In this document: positions 24,578 to 34,563 of the stretch, one piece after another
How positions within the stretch are numbered: the stretch's first letter is position 1
Layout of the letters: each line of letters opens with the position of its first letter
Assembly: GCF_000308455.1 (NCBI RefSeq)
Contig: NZ_BAFP01000019.1
Location: 1-55,419 of the forward strand
Length of the DNA: 55,419 bases
DNA from: Nocardia abscessus NBRC 100374
GTDB taxonomy: Bacteria > Actinomycetota > Actinomycetes > Mycobacteriales > Mycobacteriaceae
Reading direction: 5' to 3'
The notes under the pieces: generated by a model
What the model was told of the DNA's origin: nothing
Seen by the model: only the letters and a program-made list of their open reading frames with translations
Database searches by the model: none
Position numbers and translations under genes: made by a program

Positions 24578-24612
24578 ATACTCCGAAGTACCGGACATTC
24601 ATCCGATGAATG
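24569..24612 (+). terminator. Two palindromes after the MarR gene
   Basis: TCGGAGTA-AA-TACTCCGA (24569-24586) is a perfect palindrome spanning the MarR stop codon. CATTCATC-C-GATGAATG (24596-24612) follows ten bases later. Either can form a hairpin. The rest up to 24816 shows no gene. Confidence 0.45.
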
Positions 24613-24803
24613 CCGCGAACATCCGATTCGTGATCGGTCGGCAAACCATTCTCGGCGTTATGTCCCGACGGGAATCGGCGGGCGCCGCGGAGGGATCTCG
24701 GCGGGCGGATTCTCGGCGATCACGGTATCGGCTACACCGTCTCGACCGATATTCGCCTCGCGTGGCTACCCGGCCGTGACAGGGCGGTCGCGGCCGGCTT
24801 GCC

Positions 24804-24809
24804 TAGGAT
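24804..24809 (+). promoter_or_regulatory. Candidate -10 of M18 aminopeptidase gene
   Basis: TAGGAT ends seven bases before the ATG at 24817. It supports this start over the TTG at 24799 and suggests a leaderless mRNA. Confidence 0.5.
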
Positions 24810-24816
24810 CGCAGGC

Positions 24817-26115
24817 ATGCCCGTCTCCACCACCGCAGCCACAGCCGCAGGGCTGTGCGCGTTCATCGATGCGTCTCCGTCACCGTTCCACGTCTGCCGC
24901 ACGGTCGCTGCGGAACTGGACGCGCGCGGATTCACCCGGCTCGCCGAGCCGGAGCCCTGGCCTGCGGACAGCGCGGGCAGGCACTATGTGATCCGCGGGG
25001 GATCGCTGGTCGCCTGGGCCACCGGGGAGCGCGCGAGCGCGACTCCGTTCCGCGTCGTCGGAGCGCATACCGACAGCCCCAACCTGCGGGTGAAGCAGCA
25101 CCCGGACCTGACGTCGGCGGGCTGGCAGTTGGTCGGCTTGGAGCCATACGGCGGCGCGTGGCTGAACTCCTGGCTGGACCGAGAGCTCGGCATCTCCGGG
25201 CGCCTGAGCGTGCGCGACGGAAACGCGGTGCGCGAGAGCGTGGTTCGCATCGACGAGCCGATCCTGCGGGTACCGCAGCTGGCCATCCACCTGTCCGAGG
25301 ACCGCAGGGGCGTCACCCTGGATCCGCAGCGGCACGTCAACGCGGTCTGGGGTGTGGGGTACGAGGCGGCCGCGTTCGTCGATTTCGTGGCCGATCGGGC
25401 CGAGGTCGATCCCGGCGACGTGCTCGGCTGGGAGCTGATGACCCACGACCTCACGCCGAGCAGGCTGATCGGGCGCGACCAGGATCTGGTCAGCGCGCCG
25501 CGCCTGGACAACCAGGGAACCTGCTACGCGGGCCTGCGGGCGTTCCTCGCCGCGCTCGACGAGCCCGGTGCGGCCATCCCGGTGCTGGCCATGTTCGACC
25601 ACGAGGAGGTCGGCAGTCAGTCCGATCGTGGCGCGCAGTCGGATCTGCTGCCCGCGGTGCTGGAACGCATCGTGCTCGCGCGCGGCGGCGGCCGGGCCGA
25701 TTACCTTGCCGCGCTGGCCGGTTCGGTGTGCGCGTCGGGTGACATGGCGCACGCCACGCACCCGAACTATCCGGAGCGGCACGAGCCCGCGCACCGGATC
25801 GAGGTCAACGGCGGACCGGTGCTGAAGGTCAACCAGAATCTGCGCTACGCGACCGACGCCACCGGCGCGGGCGCGTTCGCGCTGGCCTGCGCGCAGGCCG
25901 GAGTCCCGTTGCAGCGCTACGTGCATCGCGCCGACCTGCCCTGCGGCTCCACGATCGGGCCGATGACCGCGGCGCGGACCGGCATGCCGACCGTCGACGT
26001 GGGCGCGCCGCAGCTGGCGATGCATTCGGCGCGCGAGTTGATGGGCGCGCTCGACGTCCCGGCCTACGCGGCGGCGCTGGCCGCCTTCCTCACACCCGAG
26101 ACCACCGGGCGGTAG
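24817..26115 (+). CDS. M18 family aminopeptidase (PepC/aspartyl aminopeptidase group)
   Basis: Zinc aminopeptidase of 432 aa. Metal-site segments are seen in [40 protein letters not shown] and the C-terminal LAMHSARE histidine. The protein is full length for the family and cytoplasmic. It removes N-terminal residues, often acidic ones, from peptides. The start is set by the TAGGAT hexamer seven bases upstream. Its last 52 bases overlap the 3' end of the convergent mannosyltransferase gene. Confidence 0.95.
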   Translation: MPVSTTAATAAGLCAFIDASPSPFHVCRTVAAELDARGFTRLAEPEPWPADSAGRHYVIRGGSLVAWATGERASATPFRVVGAHTDSPNLRVKQHPDLTSAGWQLVGLEPYGGAWLNSWLDRELGISGRLSVRDGNAVRESVVRIDEPILRVPQLAIHLSEDRRGVTLDPQRHVNAVWGVGYEAAAFVDFVADRAEVDPGDVLGWELMTHDLTPSRLIGRDQDLVSAPRLDNQGTCYAGLRAFLAALDEPGAAIPVLAMFDHEEVGSQSDRGAQSDLLPAVLERIVLARGGGRADYLAALAGSVCASGDMAHATHPNYPERHEPAHRIEVNGGPVLKVNQNLRYATDATGAGAFALACAQAGVPLQRYVHRADLPCGSTIGPMTAARTGMPTVDVGAPQLAMHSARELMGALDVPAYAAALAAFLTPETTGR

Positions 26116-27377
26116 GTGACCACCGCCACGACGAACACGGCGAGCGTGACCAGCACGTAACTGCTTCCGATGATCTGCTGCCACCAGGCCCAATCCAGCT
26201 CGCGGTCGCGCGAGTGCGGCAGCAGCCAGTGCGGGCCGATCAGGAACAGCACGCAGCCCGCCGCGACCGCGCCGATCACGCGCGGGCTGCGCGCGCCGCG
26301 CACCATCACCTCGGCGATGACCACCAGCACCGGCGCGATCCACACCCAGTGATGCGACCAGGACACCGGCGAGACCAGCAGCACCGCCGCGGCGTTCACC
26401 AGCAGCGCGGCCACGGTCGCGCCCGCGTCGATCAGCCTGCGCATCCACACCGCGGCCAGCGCCACGGCCAGCACCGACAGCGTGATCCACAACAGGGTCG
26501 CCACCGTGTCGTCGACGCCCAAGCGGAATGCCATGCCCTTGATGGACTGGTTGCCCGCGAAGTAAGGGGGTCCGATCCGGCCGGTGTCGGCCAGCGTGTG
26601 GAACCAGTAGTCCACGGAATCGGCGGGGAACAGCAGGAATCCGAGCCCCACCGCCGCGATCGCGGACACCACCAGCGTGCCCGCGGCCTTCCAGTCCTTG
26701 CGCAGCACGAAGTACAGCAGGTATCCGGCCGGGATCAGCTTCACCGACACGGCGATGCCGATCAGCATGCCGCGCGGCCAGAACGGCTTGCGCACCAGGC
26801 AGTCCAGGGTGATCGCGGCCATCAGCACCAGGTTGATCTGGCCGAAACCGAACGTCTGGCGGATCGGTTCGAAGAATTGCGCCACCGCGACAGCGCTGAT
26901 GACCAGGGTGAGCACCGCAGGGCGGGACAGCTCGGGACGCAGGCGCGCCAGCACCAGCCACAGCGAGATGCCCAGGCTCGCCACGGAGGTGGCGACCACC
27001 AGCACCTCGGCGAGCAGCAGCGGCATCAGGGCCAGCGGCGCGAAGAACAACGCGGCCAACGGCGGATAGGTGAACGGCAGCCCGATGCCCTCGACCGGCG
27101 GCATCGGACCGTACAGATCGCCCCCGTCCAACCACACGCGGGCGCCGTTGCGATAGACCTGCAAGTCGATGTAGCCGTGCCACCAGTGCGCCAGCAGCGA
27201 AACGAGTGCCGACACCGCGAACAACGCGATCGCAGCAATCAGCCAGCGCACTTGCGGGGCCCACGGGTTCGGCGACGCGAGGCCGGGCGCGGTTCCGGGC
27301 TCCCCGATCCGGGTCGACGCGGTGTCCGTGGTGATCGATCTCCCACCCGGATTCGCGGCTCCCGATCCTTCGTTCAC
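26064..27377 (-). CDS. GT87 (DUF2029) polyprenyl-phosphate mannosyltransferase-like membrane protein
   Basis: Integral membrane glycosyltransferase of 437 aa with about ten hydrophobic segments beginning near residue 45 ([19 protein letters not shown]). The family signature [19 protein letters not shown] with the likely catalytic aspartate just before it (YIDLQVY) is present, as are GQINLVLM and [13 protein letters not shown]. In mycolata such enzymes add mannose from polyprenyl-phosphomannose to lipomannan or lipoarabinomannan outside the membrane; the exact linkage cannot be read here. The GTG start at 27377 is supported by TACTCT six bases upstream. It overlaps the M18 gene tail to tail. 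Confidence 0.88.
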   Translation of the reverse strand: MNEGSGAANPGGRSITTDTASTRIGEPGTAPGLASPNPWAPQVRWLIAAIALFAVSALVSLLAHWWHGYIDLQVYRNGARVWLDGGDLYGPMPPVEGIGLPFTYPPLAALFFAPLALMPLLLAEVLVVATSVASLGISLWLVLARLRPELSRPAVLTLVISAVAVAQFFEPIRQTFGFGQINLVLMAAITLDCLVRKPFWPRGMLIGIAVSVKLIPAGYLLYFVLRKDWKAAGTLVVSAIAAVGLGFLLFPADSVDYWFHTLADTGRIGPPYFAGNQSIKGMAFRLGVDDTVATLLWITLSVLAVALAAVWMRRLIDAGATVAALLVNAAAVLLVSPVSWSHHWVWIAPVLVVIAEVMVRGARSPRVIGAVAAGCVLFLIGPHWLLPHSRDRELDWAWWQQIIGSSYVLVTLAVFVVAVVTYRPVVSGVRKAASAAA

Positions 27378-27383
27378 CGGCTC

Positions 27384-27389
27384 AGAGTA
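27384..27389 (-). promoter_or_regulatory. Candidate -10 of GT87 gene
   Basis: TACTCT on the minus strand ends six bases before the GTG at 27377. Confidence 0.4.
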
Positions 27390-27420
27390 GCCGGTGCGTA
27401 GGGCCCGTACCCACTGCCTC

Positions 27421-27426
27421 TAGACT
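27421..27426 (+). promoter_or_regulatory. Candidate -10 of purL
   Basis: TAGACT would give a leader of about 70 bases before the GTG at 27505, with AAAGGA at about 27486-27491 as a distant ribosome-binding site. Confidence 0.35.
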
Positions 27427-27504
27427 TACACCAGGCTTCTCGCCGCCACCCAGTGACAACGCTCGTCGCTTCACAATGCCCGGCCGAAAGGACCCTGGTA
27501 CTCC

Positions 27505-29799
27505 GTGACTCCGCAGGTCGACACCGTCAGCGCAGCCGCAGCAAACCCCGACGTGCCGCAACCCTATAAAGAACTCGGCCTCAAAGACGACGAGTACGCC
27601 CGCATCAAGGAGATCCTCGGGCGCAGGCCGACCGACGCCGAACTGGCGATGTACTCGGTGATGTGGAGCGAGCACTGCTCCTACAAGTCCTCGAAGGTGC
27701 ACCTGCGCTACTTCGGCCAGACCACCACCGACGAGATGCGCAAGTCCATGCTGGCAGGCATCGGCGAGAACGCGGGCGTCGTCGACATCGGCGACGGCTG
27801 GGCGGTCACCTTCAAGGTCGAAAGCCACAACCATCCCTCCTACGTCGAGCCGTATCAGGGCGCGGCCACCGGGGTCGGTGGCATCGTGCGCGACATCATG
27901 GCGATGGGCGCGCGGCCGATCGCGGTGATGGACCAGCTGCGCTTCGGCGCGGCCGACGCGGCCGACACCCGTCGCGTGGTGGACGGCGTGGTGCGCGGCG
28001 TCGGCGGGTACGGCAACTCGCTCGGCCTGCCGAACGTCGGCGGCGAGACCGTGTTCGACGCCTCCTACCAGGGCAACCCGCTGGTGAACGCGCTGTGCGC
28101 CGGTGTGATGCGGGTCGAGGACCTGCATCTGGCCTTCGCCTCCGGCACCGGCAACAAGATCGTGCTGTTCGGCGCGCGCACCGGCCTGGACGGCATCGGC
28201 GGCGTCTCGGTGCTGGCCTCGGACACCTTCTCCGGTGACGAGTCCGGCGCGGGCCGCAAGAAGCTGCCCTCGGTGCAGGTCGGCGACCCGTTCACCGAGA
28301 AGGTGCTCATCGAGTGCTGTCTCGAGCTGTACGCGGCGCAGCTGGTGGTGGGCATCCAGGACCTCGGCGGCGCCGGATTGTCCTGCGCCACTTCCGAACT
28401 CGCGGCGGCCGGCGACGGCGGCATGCACATCGAGCTGGACAAGGTGCCGCTGCGCGCGGCCAACATGACGCCCGCCGAGGTGCTCTCCAGCGAGTCGCAG
28501 GAGCGCATGTGCGCGGTGGTCACCCCCGAGAACGTGGACGCGTTCATGGCCGTGTGCCGCAGGTGGGACGTGCTGGCCACGGTGATCGGCGAGGTCACCG
28601 ACGGTGACCGGCTGGTGGTCACCTGGCACGGCGACACCGTGGTGGACGTGCCGCCGCGCACCGTCGCGCACGAGGGCCCGGTGTACGAGCGCCCGGTCGC
28701 GCGCCCCGACGAGCAGGACGCGCTGATCGCGGACACTCCGGATCGGCTGGCCCGGCCGAAGACCGCGGACGAGCTGCGCGCCACGCTGCTGCAGATGATC
28801 TCCAGCCCGCAGCTGTGCAGCCGCAAATGGATCACCGAGCAGTACGACCGCTACGTGCGCGGCAACACCGTGCTCGCCGACCAGGCCGACGCGGGCGTCA
28901 TCCGGATCGATGAGGCGACCGGCCGCGGCATCGCGCTGGCCACCGACGCGTCCGGCCGCTACACCAAACTGGACCCCTACGCCGGTGCGCAACTGGCGCT
29001 GGCGGAGGCCTTCCGCAACGTGGCCACCACCGGCGCGACGCCGAAGGCGGTCACCAACTGCCTGAACTTCGGTTCCCCGGAGGACCCCGGTGTGATGTGG
29101 CAGTTCCAGCAGGCGGTGCGCGGACTGGCGGACGGCTGCGTGGCGCTGGGCATTCCGGTCACCGGCGGCAACGTCAGCTTCTACAACCAGACCGGCCAGA
29201 CCGCGATCCTGCCCACCCCGGTGGTCGGCGTGCTCGGCGTGATCGAGGACGTGCACCGCCGCATCCCGACCGGGATCGGCCTGGAACCGGGCGAGACGCT
29301 GATCCTGCTCGGTGAGACCCGCGACGAGTTCGGCGGTTCGATCTGGTCCCAGGTGGCGCACGATCATCTCGGCGGCGTACCGCCGAAGGTCGACTTCGCC
29401 CGCGAGCAATTGCTCGCCGAGGTGCTGACCGCCGGTTCGCGCGACGGCATGATCAGCGCCGCGCACGACCTCTCCGAAGGCGGTCTCGCGCAGGCTGTCG
29501 TGGAAGCCGTGCTCGCCGGTGAGACCGGTTGCCGCATCCTGCTTCCCGAGGACGCCGACCCGTTCGTCACGCTGTTCTCCGAGTCGGCGGGCCGGGTGCT
29601 GGTCGCCGTTCCGCGCTCGGAGGAGACCAGGTTCACCCGCATGTGCACCGCCCGCGAACTGCCGTGGGTGCGCATCGGCGTGGTCGATCAGGGCTCGGAT
29701 TCGGTCGAGGTACAGGGCCAGTTCTCGATCCCGATGGACGAGTTGCGTGCCGCGCACGAGGGCACGCTGCCGAGGCTGTTCGGCGCGGGCGCCGTCTGA
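27505..29799 (+). CDS. purL: FGAM synthase large subunit PurL (small, PurSQ-dependent type)
   Basis: Catalytic subunit of 764 aa: FGAR + ATP + ammonia to FGAM, in complex with PurS and PurQ. It is the short type, without its own glutaminase domain, as expected with separate purS and purQ. Motifs: [39 protein letters not shown] with the catalytic His, [13 protein letters not shown], and in the second half [10 protein letters not shown] and [14 protein letters not shown]. The GTG start gives the usual N-terminus. A strong hairpin follows. Confidence 0.97.
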   Translation: MTPQVDTVSAAAANPDVPQPYKELGLKDDEYARIKEILGRRPTDAELAMYSVMWSEHCSYKSSKVHLRYFGQTTTDEMRKSMLAGIGENAGVVDIGDGWAVTFKVESHNHPSYVEPYQGAATGVGGIVRDIMAMGARPIAVMDQLRFGAADAADTRRVVDGVVRGVGGYGNSLGLPNVGGETVFDASYQGNPLVNALCAGVMRVEDLHLAFASGTGNKIVLFGARTGLDGIGGVSVLASDTFSGDESGAGRKKLPSVQVGDPFTEKVLIECCLELYAAQLVVGIQDLGGAGLSCATSELAAAGDGGMHIELDKVPLRAANMTPAEVLSSESQERMCAVVTPENVDAFMAVCRRWDVLATVIGEVTDGDRLVVTWHGDTVVDVPPRTVAHEGPVYERPVARPDEQDALIADTPDRLARPKTADELRATLLQMISSPQLCSRKWITEQYDRYVRGNTVLADQADAGVIRIDEATGRGIALATDASGRYTKLDPYAGAQLALAEAFRNVATTGATPKAVTNCLNFGSPEDPGVMWQFQQAVRGLADGCVALGIPVTGGNVSFYNQTGQTAILPTPVVGVLGVIEDVHRRIPTGIGLEPGETLILLGETRDEFGGSIWSQVAHDHLGGVPPKVDFAREQLLAEVLTAGSRDGMISAAHDLSEGGLAQAVVEAVLAGETGCRILLPEDADPFVTLFSESAGRVLVAVPRSEETRFTRMCTARELPWVRIGVVDQGSDSVEVQGQFSIPMDELRAAHEGTLPRLFGAGAV

Positions 29800-29809
29800 G
29801 ACGAACGCC

Positions 29810-29854
29810 CACCTGGGCGGGCCTGGACCCCTCGTTGCCGGGCCCGCCCAGGTG
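29810..29854. terminator. Strong bidirectional terminator after purL
   Basis: CACCTGGGCGGGCC (29810-29823) pairs perfectly with GGCCCGCCCAGGTG (29841-29854) around a 17-base loop. It separates purL from the convergent YiaA-like gene. Confidence 0.8.
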
Positions 29855-29861
29855 AGCGCGA

Positions 29862-30152
29862 TCAGGCGACGGTATTGAACGGGTCGTGCTCGGCGAGCAG
29901 CTTGTCCATCCGCGCCTGGTCGATGCGACCGTGGATGGTCGCCGCCTCGTGCTGGTCGCGAACCACCTTCGCCAGCGTGAACGTGCTCGTGACCAGGAAG
30001 AGCACGGACATCCCGAGGAACCCGCGCTGCCAGATGTCCAGCGGCAGTGCGCAGGTCCCCATGCCCACTCCGACGAAGCTGATGCCGAAGGCGATCGCGG
30101 CCTGCGCGACGTAAGCACCGCTGGCCTTCGGGCGCGTGGTCGATGTGCTCAT
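29862..30152 (-). CDS. YiaA/YiaB family inner membrane protein
   Basis: Membrane protein of 96 aa with two predicted helices: YVAQAAIAFGISFVGVGMGT and GFLGMSVLFLVTSTFTLAKVV. They are followed by the conserved tail KVVRDQHEA that marks the YiaA/B family. The C-terminus (HGRIDQARMDKLLAEHDPF) is cytoplasmic by charge. Function of the family is unknown. The ATG at 30152 is chosen because the usual N-terminus starts there; upstream in-frame codons give an unrelated tail. Confidence 0.85.
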   Translation of the reverse strand: MSTSTTRPKASGAYVAQAAIAFGISFVGVGMGTCALPLDIWQRGFLGMSVLFLVTSTFTLAKVVRDQHEAATIHGRIDQARMDKLLAEHDPFNTVA

Positions 30153-30342
30153 GGACAAGAAGTCTCCGGGCGGCGCGGCCCGAGCGCCCCGGTACAACTA
30201 CTCATGCGGGATGGGTAGTTGCCATTCGCGACGGACGTTCGATTACCGGACTGTCGGCGCCGGCGGTGTGATCTGCGTCGACCGCGCCCGCGTCAGCCGG
30301 GCGACGCGCCGGATCGTCGGAGGCGACCGCCATACTGATCGA

Positions 30343-32076
30343 ATGCTGAAGACCGCCGGCGCCATGCGGCGGCTGCGCACGCGCGCGGTCGTGGTGGTCC
30401 GGCGCGTCGAGGACGTCATCGACCTCAACTACGTCGGCTTGGTGGTCGCGACCGTGTTCTTCGCCCTGTCGGTGACGCCGTCACTGCTGCCGCGCGACTG
30501 GCTGTTCCAGGGGTTGATCAGCGGGATCAACGCCGCGCTCGGGTACGGCGTCGGCTGCCTGCTGGAGTGGCTGTTCCGGCTCTGGGTGCGGCCGCGGCTG
30601 AAGATCGCCTCCCCGCCCGCCTGGGTGCGTTACGCGGTCAAGTCCGCCGTGCTGTTCACGGCCGCGCTGAGCGCCGCGCTGATGCTGGTGCAGTCGGCGC
30701 GCTGGCAGCGGGAGATCACGGCGTTGATGGGCATGGAGGGCACCACCACGCCCGCCTATCTGCGCACCGGTCTGCTCAGCCTGGCGGTCGGCGCCGCGGC
30801 GGTCGCGGTGTATCGGACGGTGCGGGAGATCATCCTGTTCCTGGCCCGTCTGCTCAACCGGTGGGTGCGCGTGCCGCGCGAGCTGGCGCCGGCCGCCGGG
30901 TTCCTGGTGCTGGTGGTGTTGGCGGTGACGATCTTCAACGGCGTCGCCACGCGGGCGTTCTTCGCCGTGGCCAATTCGGCCTTCAGCGTGCGCAACGACC
31001 ACACCTCGGCGAACGCGGTCCAGCCGCAGCAACCGGAGCGCTCCGGCAGTCCCACGTCGATGGCGAAATGGGAGACCCTCGGGTTCGAGGGGCGCTGGTT
31101 CGTCTCGCACGGCCCCACGGCGAGCCGGATCACCGCGGTCACCGGCCGCCCGGCCAAGGAGCCAATCCGGGCCTACGTCGGCTTGGAATCGGTCGAGGGC
31201 GACGAGGAACCGGCCGAGCTGGCGGTGTCGGAGTTGGAGCGCGCCGGGGCATTCGACCGCAAGGCCGTCGTCGTGGTCACCACCACCGGGACCGGATGGG
31301 TGAACACACTGGCCGCGAGCGCCATCGAGTACATGTACGACGGCGACACCGCGATCGTCGCCACGCAGTACTCCTACCTGCCGAGCGTGCTGTCGTTCCT
31401 GGCCGACCGCACCAAGGCCGCCGCGGCGGGCAAGGACCTGTTCGACGCGGTGCACGAGCATTGGGCCGCGCGCCCACCGCAGGCGCGACCCAAGCTGCTG
31501 GTGTACGGGGAGAGCCTCGGCTCGCAGGGCTCCGAGGCGGCGTTCGACGGTCTCGCCGACCTGCGGGCCAAGGTCGACGGCGCGCTGTGGGTCGGCCCGC
31601 CCAACTCGAACCGGCTGTGGCAGCAGTTCGTCGCGCGCCGCGACCCGGGTTCGCGTGAGGTCGAGCCGCTGTACGCGGATGGGCTGGTGGTCCGGTTCGC
31701 CTCCGACAGCGCCGACCTGGCCCGGCCCTCGACGGAGTGGCGGCCCCCGCGCATCGCCTATCTGCAGCACGCCTCCGACCCGATCGTCTGGTGGTCGCCG
31801 GATCTGATCTTCTCGCAACCGGATTGGCTGTCCGAGTCGCGCGGCTCGGATGTCTCCTCCCAGATGCGGTGGTGGCCGTTCGTCACGTTCTGGCAGGTGG
31901 CCGCCGACCTGACCAACGCGCAAGCCGTCACCGACGGGCACGGGCACCGCTACGGCAGCCTGGTGCTGGACGGCTGGGCGGCCATCGCGGCGCCGCCGGA
32001 CTGGACCGCGGAGCGTTCCGAACGGATCCGCTTCGAAGTGGAGACCGCGGAGGATTACGAGCGGACGACCAAGTGA
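30343..32076 (+). CDS. Alpha/beta-hydrolase family membrane protein (DUF2319-like)
   Basis: Membrane protein of 577 aa. Four or five hydrophobic segments occupy residues about 25-215 (GLVVATVFFALSVTPSLL, AVLFTAALSAALMLV, LLSLAVGAAAVAVY, FLVLVVLAVTIFNGVA). A C-terminal alpha/beta-hydrolase domain follows, with the nucleophile elbow YGESLGSQGSE at about residue 390 and a late histidine (LQHASDPIVWW, DGHGHRYG). The catalytic side orientation is not determined. This family is common in actinomycetes and sometimes called alpha/beta-hydrolase family protein; the substrate is unknown. Start at 30343 follows a CATACT hexamer six bases upstream. The stop overlaps the CPBP protease start by four bases (GTGA). 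Confidence 0.88.
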   Translation: MLKTAGAMRRLRTRAVVVVRRVEDVIDLNYVGLVVATVFFALSVTPSLLPRDWLFQGLISGINAALGYGVGCLLEWLFRLWVRPRLKIASPPAWVRYAVKSAVLFTAALSAALMLVQSARWQREITALMGMEGTTTPAYLRTGLLSLAVGAAAVAVYRTVREIILFLARLLNRWVRVPRELAPAAGFLVLVVLAVTIFNGVATRAFFAVANSAFSVRNDHTSANAVQPQQPERSGSPTSMAKWETLGFEGRWFVSHGPTASRITAVTGRPAKEPIRAYVGLESVEGDEEPAELAVSELERAGAFDRKAVVVVTTTGTGWVNTLAASAIEYMYDGDTAIVATQYSYLPSVLSFLADRTKAAAAGKDLFDAVHEHWAARPPQARPKLLVYGESLGSQGSEAAFDGLADLRAKVDGALWVGPPNSNRLWQQFVARRDPGSREVEPLYADGLVVRFASDSADLARPSTEWRPPRIAYLQHASDPIVWWSPDLIFSQPDWLSESRGSDVSSQMRWWPFVTFWQVAADLTNAQAVTDGHGHRYGSLVLDGWAAIAAPPDWTAERSERIRFEVETAEDYERTTK

Positions 32077-32753
32077 GCCCAGGAAGCGCCGCGAGAACGA
32101 CTGTGGCCGTGGCGCTTCCCTTGATCTGGAGCAATGCGGCGCTGCCCCGCCTCGGTCTCGGCGTGCGCGGGCGGACCGCCGCCAACGCCGGTTTCGCCAC
32201 CGCGTACGCGCTCGCACTGCGCGACGAGCCGGTTGGATGCTCGGTGCGCGGCGTGCGCTACGGGTTGCTCGCGGCCTCGGTCGTCGTGGCCGGATACACA
32301 GTGGCCCTTGCTGTTCCGTCGCTGCGGTGGCAGCTGGCCGAGCTCGCCGACCGCGGGCCCGAGGTGTCGACGGTGGAATGGGTCGCGGTGCACATCCCCG
32401 TCGGCACCGTCTACAGCGAGGAACTCGTCTTCCGCGGCACGCTGGATCCGCTGCTGGACACGGTTTTCGGCACGCGAGCGGGGATATTGCTCGGCGCGGT
32501 GACCTTCGGCCTCTGGCATATCGCCCCCGCGCGGGCCGTGGGTGACAGTGTTTCCGCCACCGTCGCGGTGACCACGGCGGGCGGCCTCGTGTTCGGTTGG
32601 CTGCGCCGCCGCACCGGGGGTGTTGTCGCCTCCGCGCTGCTGCATCTGGCCATGAACGCCGGTGGGGCGATCGCGCCACGCCTGGCCCGCCGTCTCGAGC
32701 CTTCCGTGCGCGCACCTCGGGGAACGCGGCGCGCTGGGGACAGCTGTGCATAG
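32073..32753 (+). CDS. CPBP family intramembrane glutamic endopeptidase-like protein
   Basis: Membrane protein of 226 aa. The CPBP (Abi/Rce1) motifs are complete: EELVFRG, FGLWHIAPA and HLAMNAGG, which carry the Glu-Glu, His and His/Asn of the active site. Several hydrophobic segments precede and separate them. It may cleave prenylated or membrane substrates or protect against peptides; no substrate is known. The GTG start overlaps the hydrolase gene stop by four bases, so the two products are likely made together and may act together at the membrane. Confidence 0.9.
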   Translation: MSPGSAARTTVAVALPLIWSNAALPRLGLGVRGRTAANAGFATAYALALRDEPVGCSVRGVRYGLLAASVVVAGYTVALAVPSLRWQLAELADRGPEVSTVEWVAVHIPVGTVYSEELVFRGTLDPLLDTVFGTRAGILLGAVTFGLWHIAPARAVGDSVSATVAVTTAGGLVFGWLRRRTGGVVASALLHLAMNAGGAIAPRLARRLEPSVRAPRGTRRAGDSCA

Positions 32754-32953
32754 TTCCACAGACCGGCTTCCGGCAGCACTCGTCACGGCCTGAGAGTGAC
32801 GGCCGAACACCGGCGCTGATCGAACTCCGCCCATGCGCCGTCGGCTTTTCTCGTCGCAGCTCGGTCCGCGCCTGACCGGTGCTCAGACGCGCTTCTTCGG
32901 AACACGCACTGACCGCGGCAAATCACGGTTGCGCACCTTGTTCCCATATGAGT

Positions 32954-32980
32954 ACAGTGTGCGCATACAGCGCACACTGT
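32954..32980. promoter_or_regulatory. Perfect 11-base inverted repeat upstream of the serine hydrolase gene
   Basis: ACAGTGTGCGC (32954-32964) faces GCGCACACTGT (32970-32980) around ATACA. The half-site TGTGCGCA recurs at 32978-32985, exactly 20 bases after its first copy at 32958-32965. It lies 29 bases before the start codon. This looks like a repressor operator, perhaps TetR type; no regulator gene is adjacent. Confidence 0.6.
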
Positions 32981-33009
32981 GCGCACCGGTTGAGAACGGA
33001 AGCGAAGCG

Positions 33010-34464
33010 ATGTCGAACACGATGAACTGGGACGAGACGGGCGCATGGCAGGTGCGTGGAGACTGGGGCAGCACGGATTCGGCCGGGCGCCGGTTCTCCG
33101 TGGCGCGCTGGCAGGCGAGGTTGGACAGGTTGCTCGCCGAACACCACGTGCCGGGCGCGGCGCTGGCTGTGCTGGTGGACGGACAGATCTACGAGATCGC
33201 CGGCGGCGTCCTGCACCGGGGGACGCGAGTGCCGGTCACCACCGACTCGGTGTTCCTCTGCGGCTCGATCGCCAAGGTGTACACCGCGACGCTGATCATG
33301 CGGCTCGTCGACGCGGGCGAGCTCGATCTCGACGCTCCGGTGGTGGACGTCCTGCCGGAGTTCGCCACCCCCGACAAGCGGGCGACGGCGACGATCACCA
33401 TCAGGCAGCTGCTCAGCCACACCGGCGGTGTCACAAACGATTTCAACCACGACACCGGCCGCGGCGACGATTGCCTCGCCGCATACGTCGAGGCGGCACG
33501 GGACGTGGCGCTGGATTGCCCGCCCGGCACGGCGATGTCCTACGGCAGCCTCGGCTACGTGGTGCTGGGTCGCGTCGTGGAAGTGCTCACCGGGAAGACC
33601 TGGGACGAAGCGGTGCACGACATGCTCGCCGTCCCGCTCGGGCTCGACCGGCTCGTGACACTGCCCGAGCAGGCGCTGAAATTCCGGGTCGCGATGAGTC
33701 ACCTCGGGGCGGCGGGCGTCGATCCCGACCCCGCGCCGGAGTGGGATGTGATGCCGCGCAGTGTCGCGCCGGCGGCCCGGGTGATCACGTCGGCGGGCGA
33801 CATGGTCCGCTTCGCCCGCATGCATCTCGACGGCGGGCGCGCCGCGGACGGCGCCGAGGTCCTGTCCGCCGCAGCGGTCGCCGCGATGCAGCGGCGCGAG
33901 GTCGACGTCCCGGACAAGTGGACGGTCAGCGCCGACGGCTGGGGTCTGGGATGGACTCTCTACGACTGGGACGGCGTCAAGGGATTCGGCCACGACGGCG
34001 CGGCCATCGGTCAGTACGCGTATCTGCGTGCGGTGCCGGGAGCGGGAGTCGCGGTGGCGCTGCTCACCAACGGCGGCGGCGCCCGCCCGCTCTGCTCGGC
34101 GCTGTTCGGCGAACTGCTCGCCGAACTGGCGGACGTTCGGGTGCCGGACGCGTTCGGCCCGGCCGACCCGCCGGTCGCGGTGGACATCGCCCCGTTCGTC
34201 GGCACCTACCGGCGCGCGGGCGTGGTGATCACCGTCAGCAAACGGGACGACGGCACCGGTCACATGCGCTACGAGTTCGTCGACGGAATGGCGGGCCTGT
34301 CACCCGCGCTGAGCATGGATCTGACCCCCGTCGGTCCCACCGTATTCGCCGCCTCGGGCGCCGGCCCGTCCTTCAGCGAGGACTACATGCCCGTCGTCTT
34401 CGCCACCCTCGCCGACGGCACCGAGTGCTGCTACGTCGGCATGCGCGCTACACCGAAGGCGTGA
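33010..34464 (+). CDS. Serine hydrolase of the beta-lactamase (class C-like)/esterase family
   Basis: Product of 484 aa. A penicillin-binding-protein-like fold is indicated by the SxxK motif in LCGSIAKVYTA (about residue 92), the tyrosine motif YGSLGYVVLGR and FGHDGAAIGQ as the third element. There is an extra C-terminal domain of about 90 residues (VDIAPFVGTYRRAGVVI) typical of esterase or D-aminopeptidase relatives. No signal peptide is visible, so it is likely cytoplasmic and probably an esterase rather than a secreted beta-lactamase. The ATG at 33010 lies after a GAACGGAAG stretch. A perfect inverted repeat upstream suggests inducible control. Confidence 0.88.
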   Translation: MSNTMNWDETGAWQVRGDWGSTDSAGRRFSVARWQARLDRLLAEHHVPGAALAVLVDGQIYEIAGGVLHRGTRVPVTTDSVFLCGSIAKVYTATLIMRLVDAGELDLDAPVVDVLPEFATPDKRATATITIRQLLSHTGGVTNDFNHDTGRGDDCLAAYVEAARDVALDCPPGTAMSYGSLGYVVLGRVVEVLTGKTWDEAVHDMLAVPLGLDRLVTLPEQALKFRVAMSHLGAAGVDPDPAPEWDVMPRSVAPAARVITSAGDMVRFARMHLDGGRAADGAEVLSAAAVAAMQRREVDVPDKWTVSADGWGLGWTLYDWDGVKGFGHDGAAIGQYAYLRAVPGAGVAVALLTNGGGARPLCSALFGELLAELADVRVPDAFGPADPPVAVDIAPFVGTYRRAGVVITVSKRDDGTGHMRYEFVDGMAGLSPALSMDLTPVGPTVFAASGAGPSFSEDYMPVVFATLADGTECCYVGMRATPKA

Positions 34465-34550
34465 CACCGGTCCACCTCGCCCGGTCGCTCGGACTTCCGC
34501 GCTCTTCGAAGGCGCCCGGCGACCGAGCGGAGCGCGCCGAGTGGGGGAAG

Positions 34551-34556
34551 TAGGGT
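34551..34556 (+). promoter_or_regulatory. Candidate -10 of the SCP-type gene
   Basis: TAGGGT ends seven bases before the GTG at 34564, with no Shine-Dalgarno. Confidence 0.45.
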
Positions 34557-34563
34557 CGGGAAC

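Noticed and set aside
27382..29757. Minus-strand open frame opposite purL
   Set aside because: Shadow frame; purL is unambiguous on the plus strand.
33010..34464. Calling the serine hydrolase an antibiotic-resistance beta-lactamase
   Set aside because: No signal peptide, a non-standard third motif (HDG rather than KTG), and an extra C-terminal domain fit an esterase or peptidase better.
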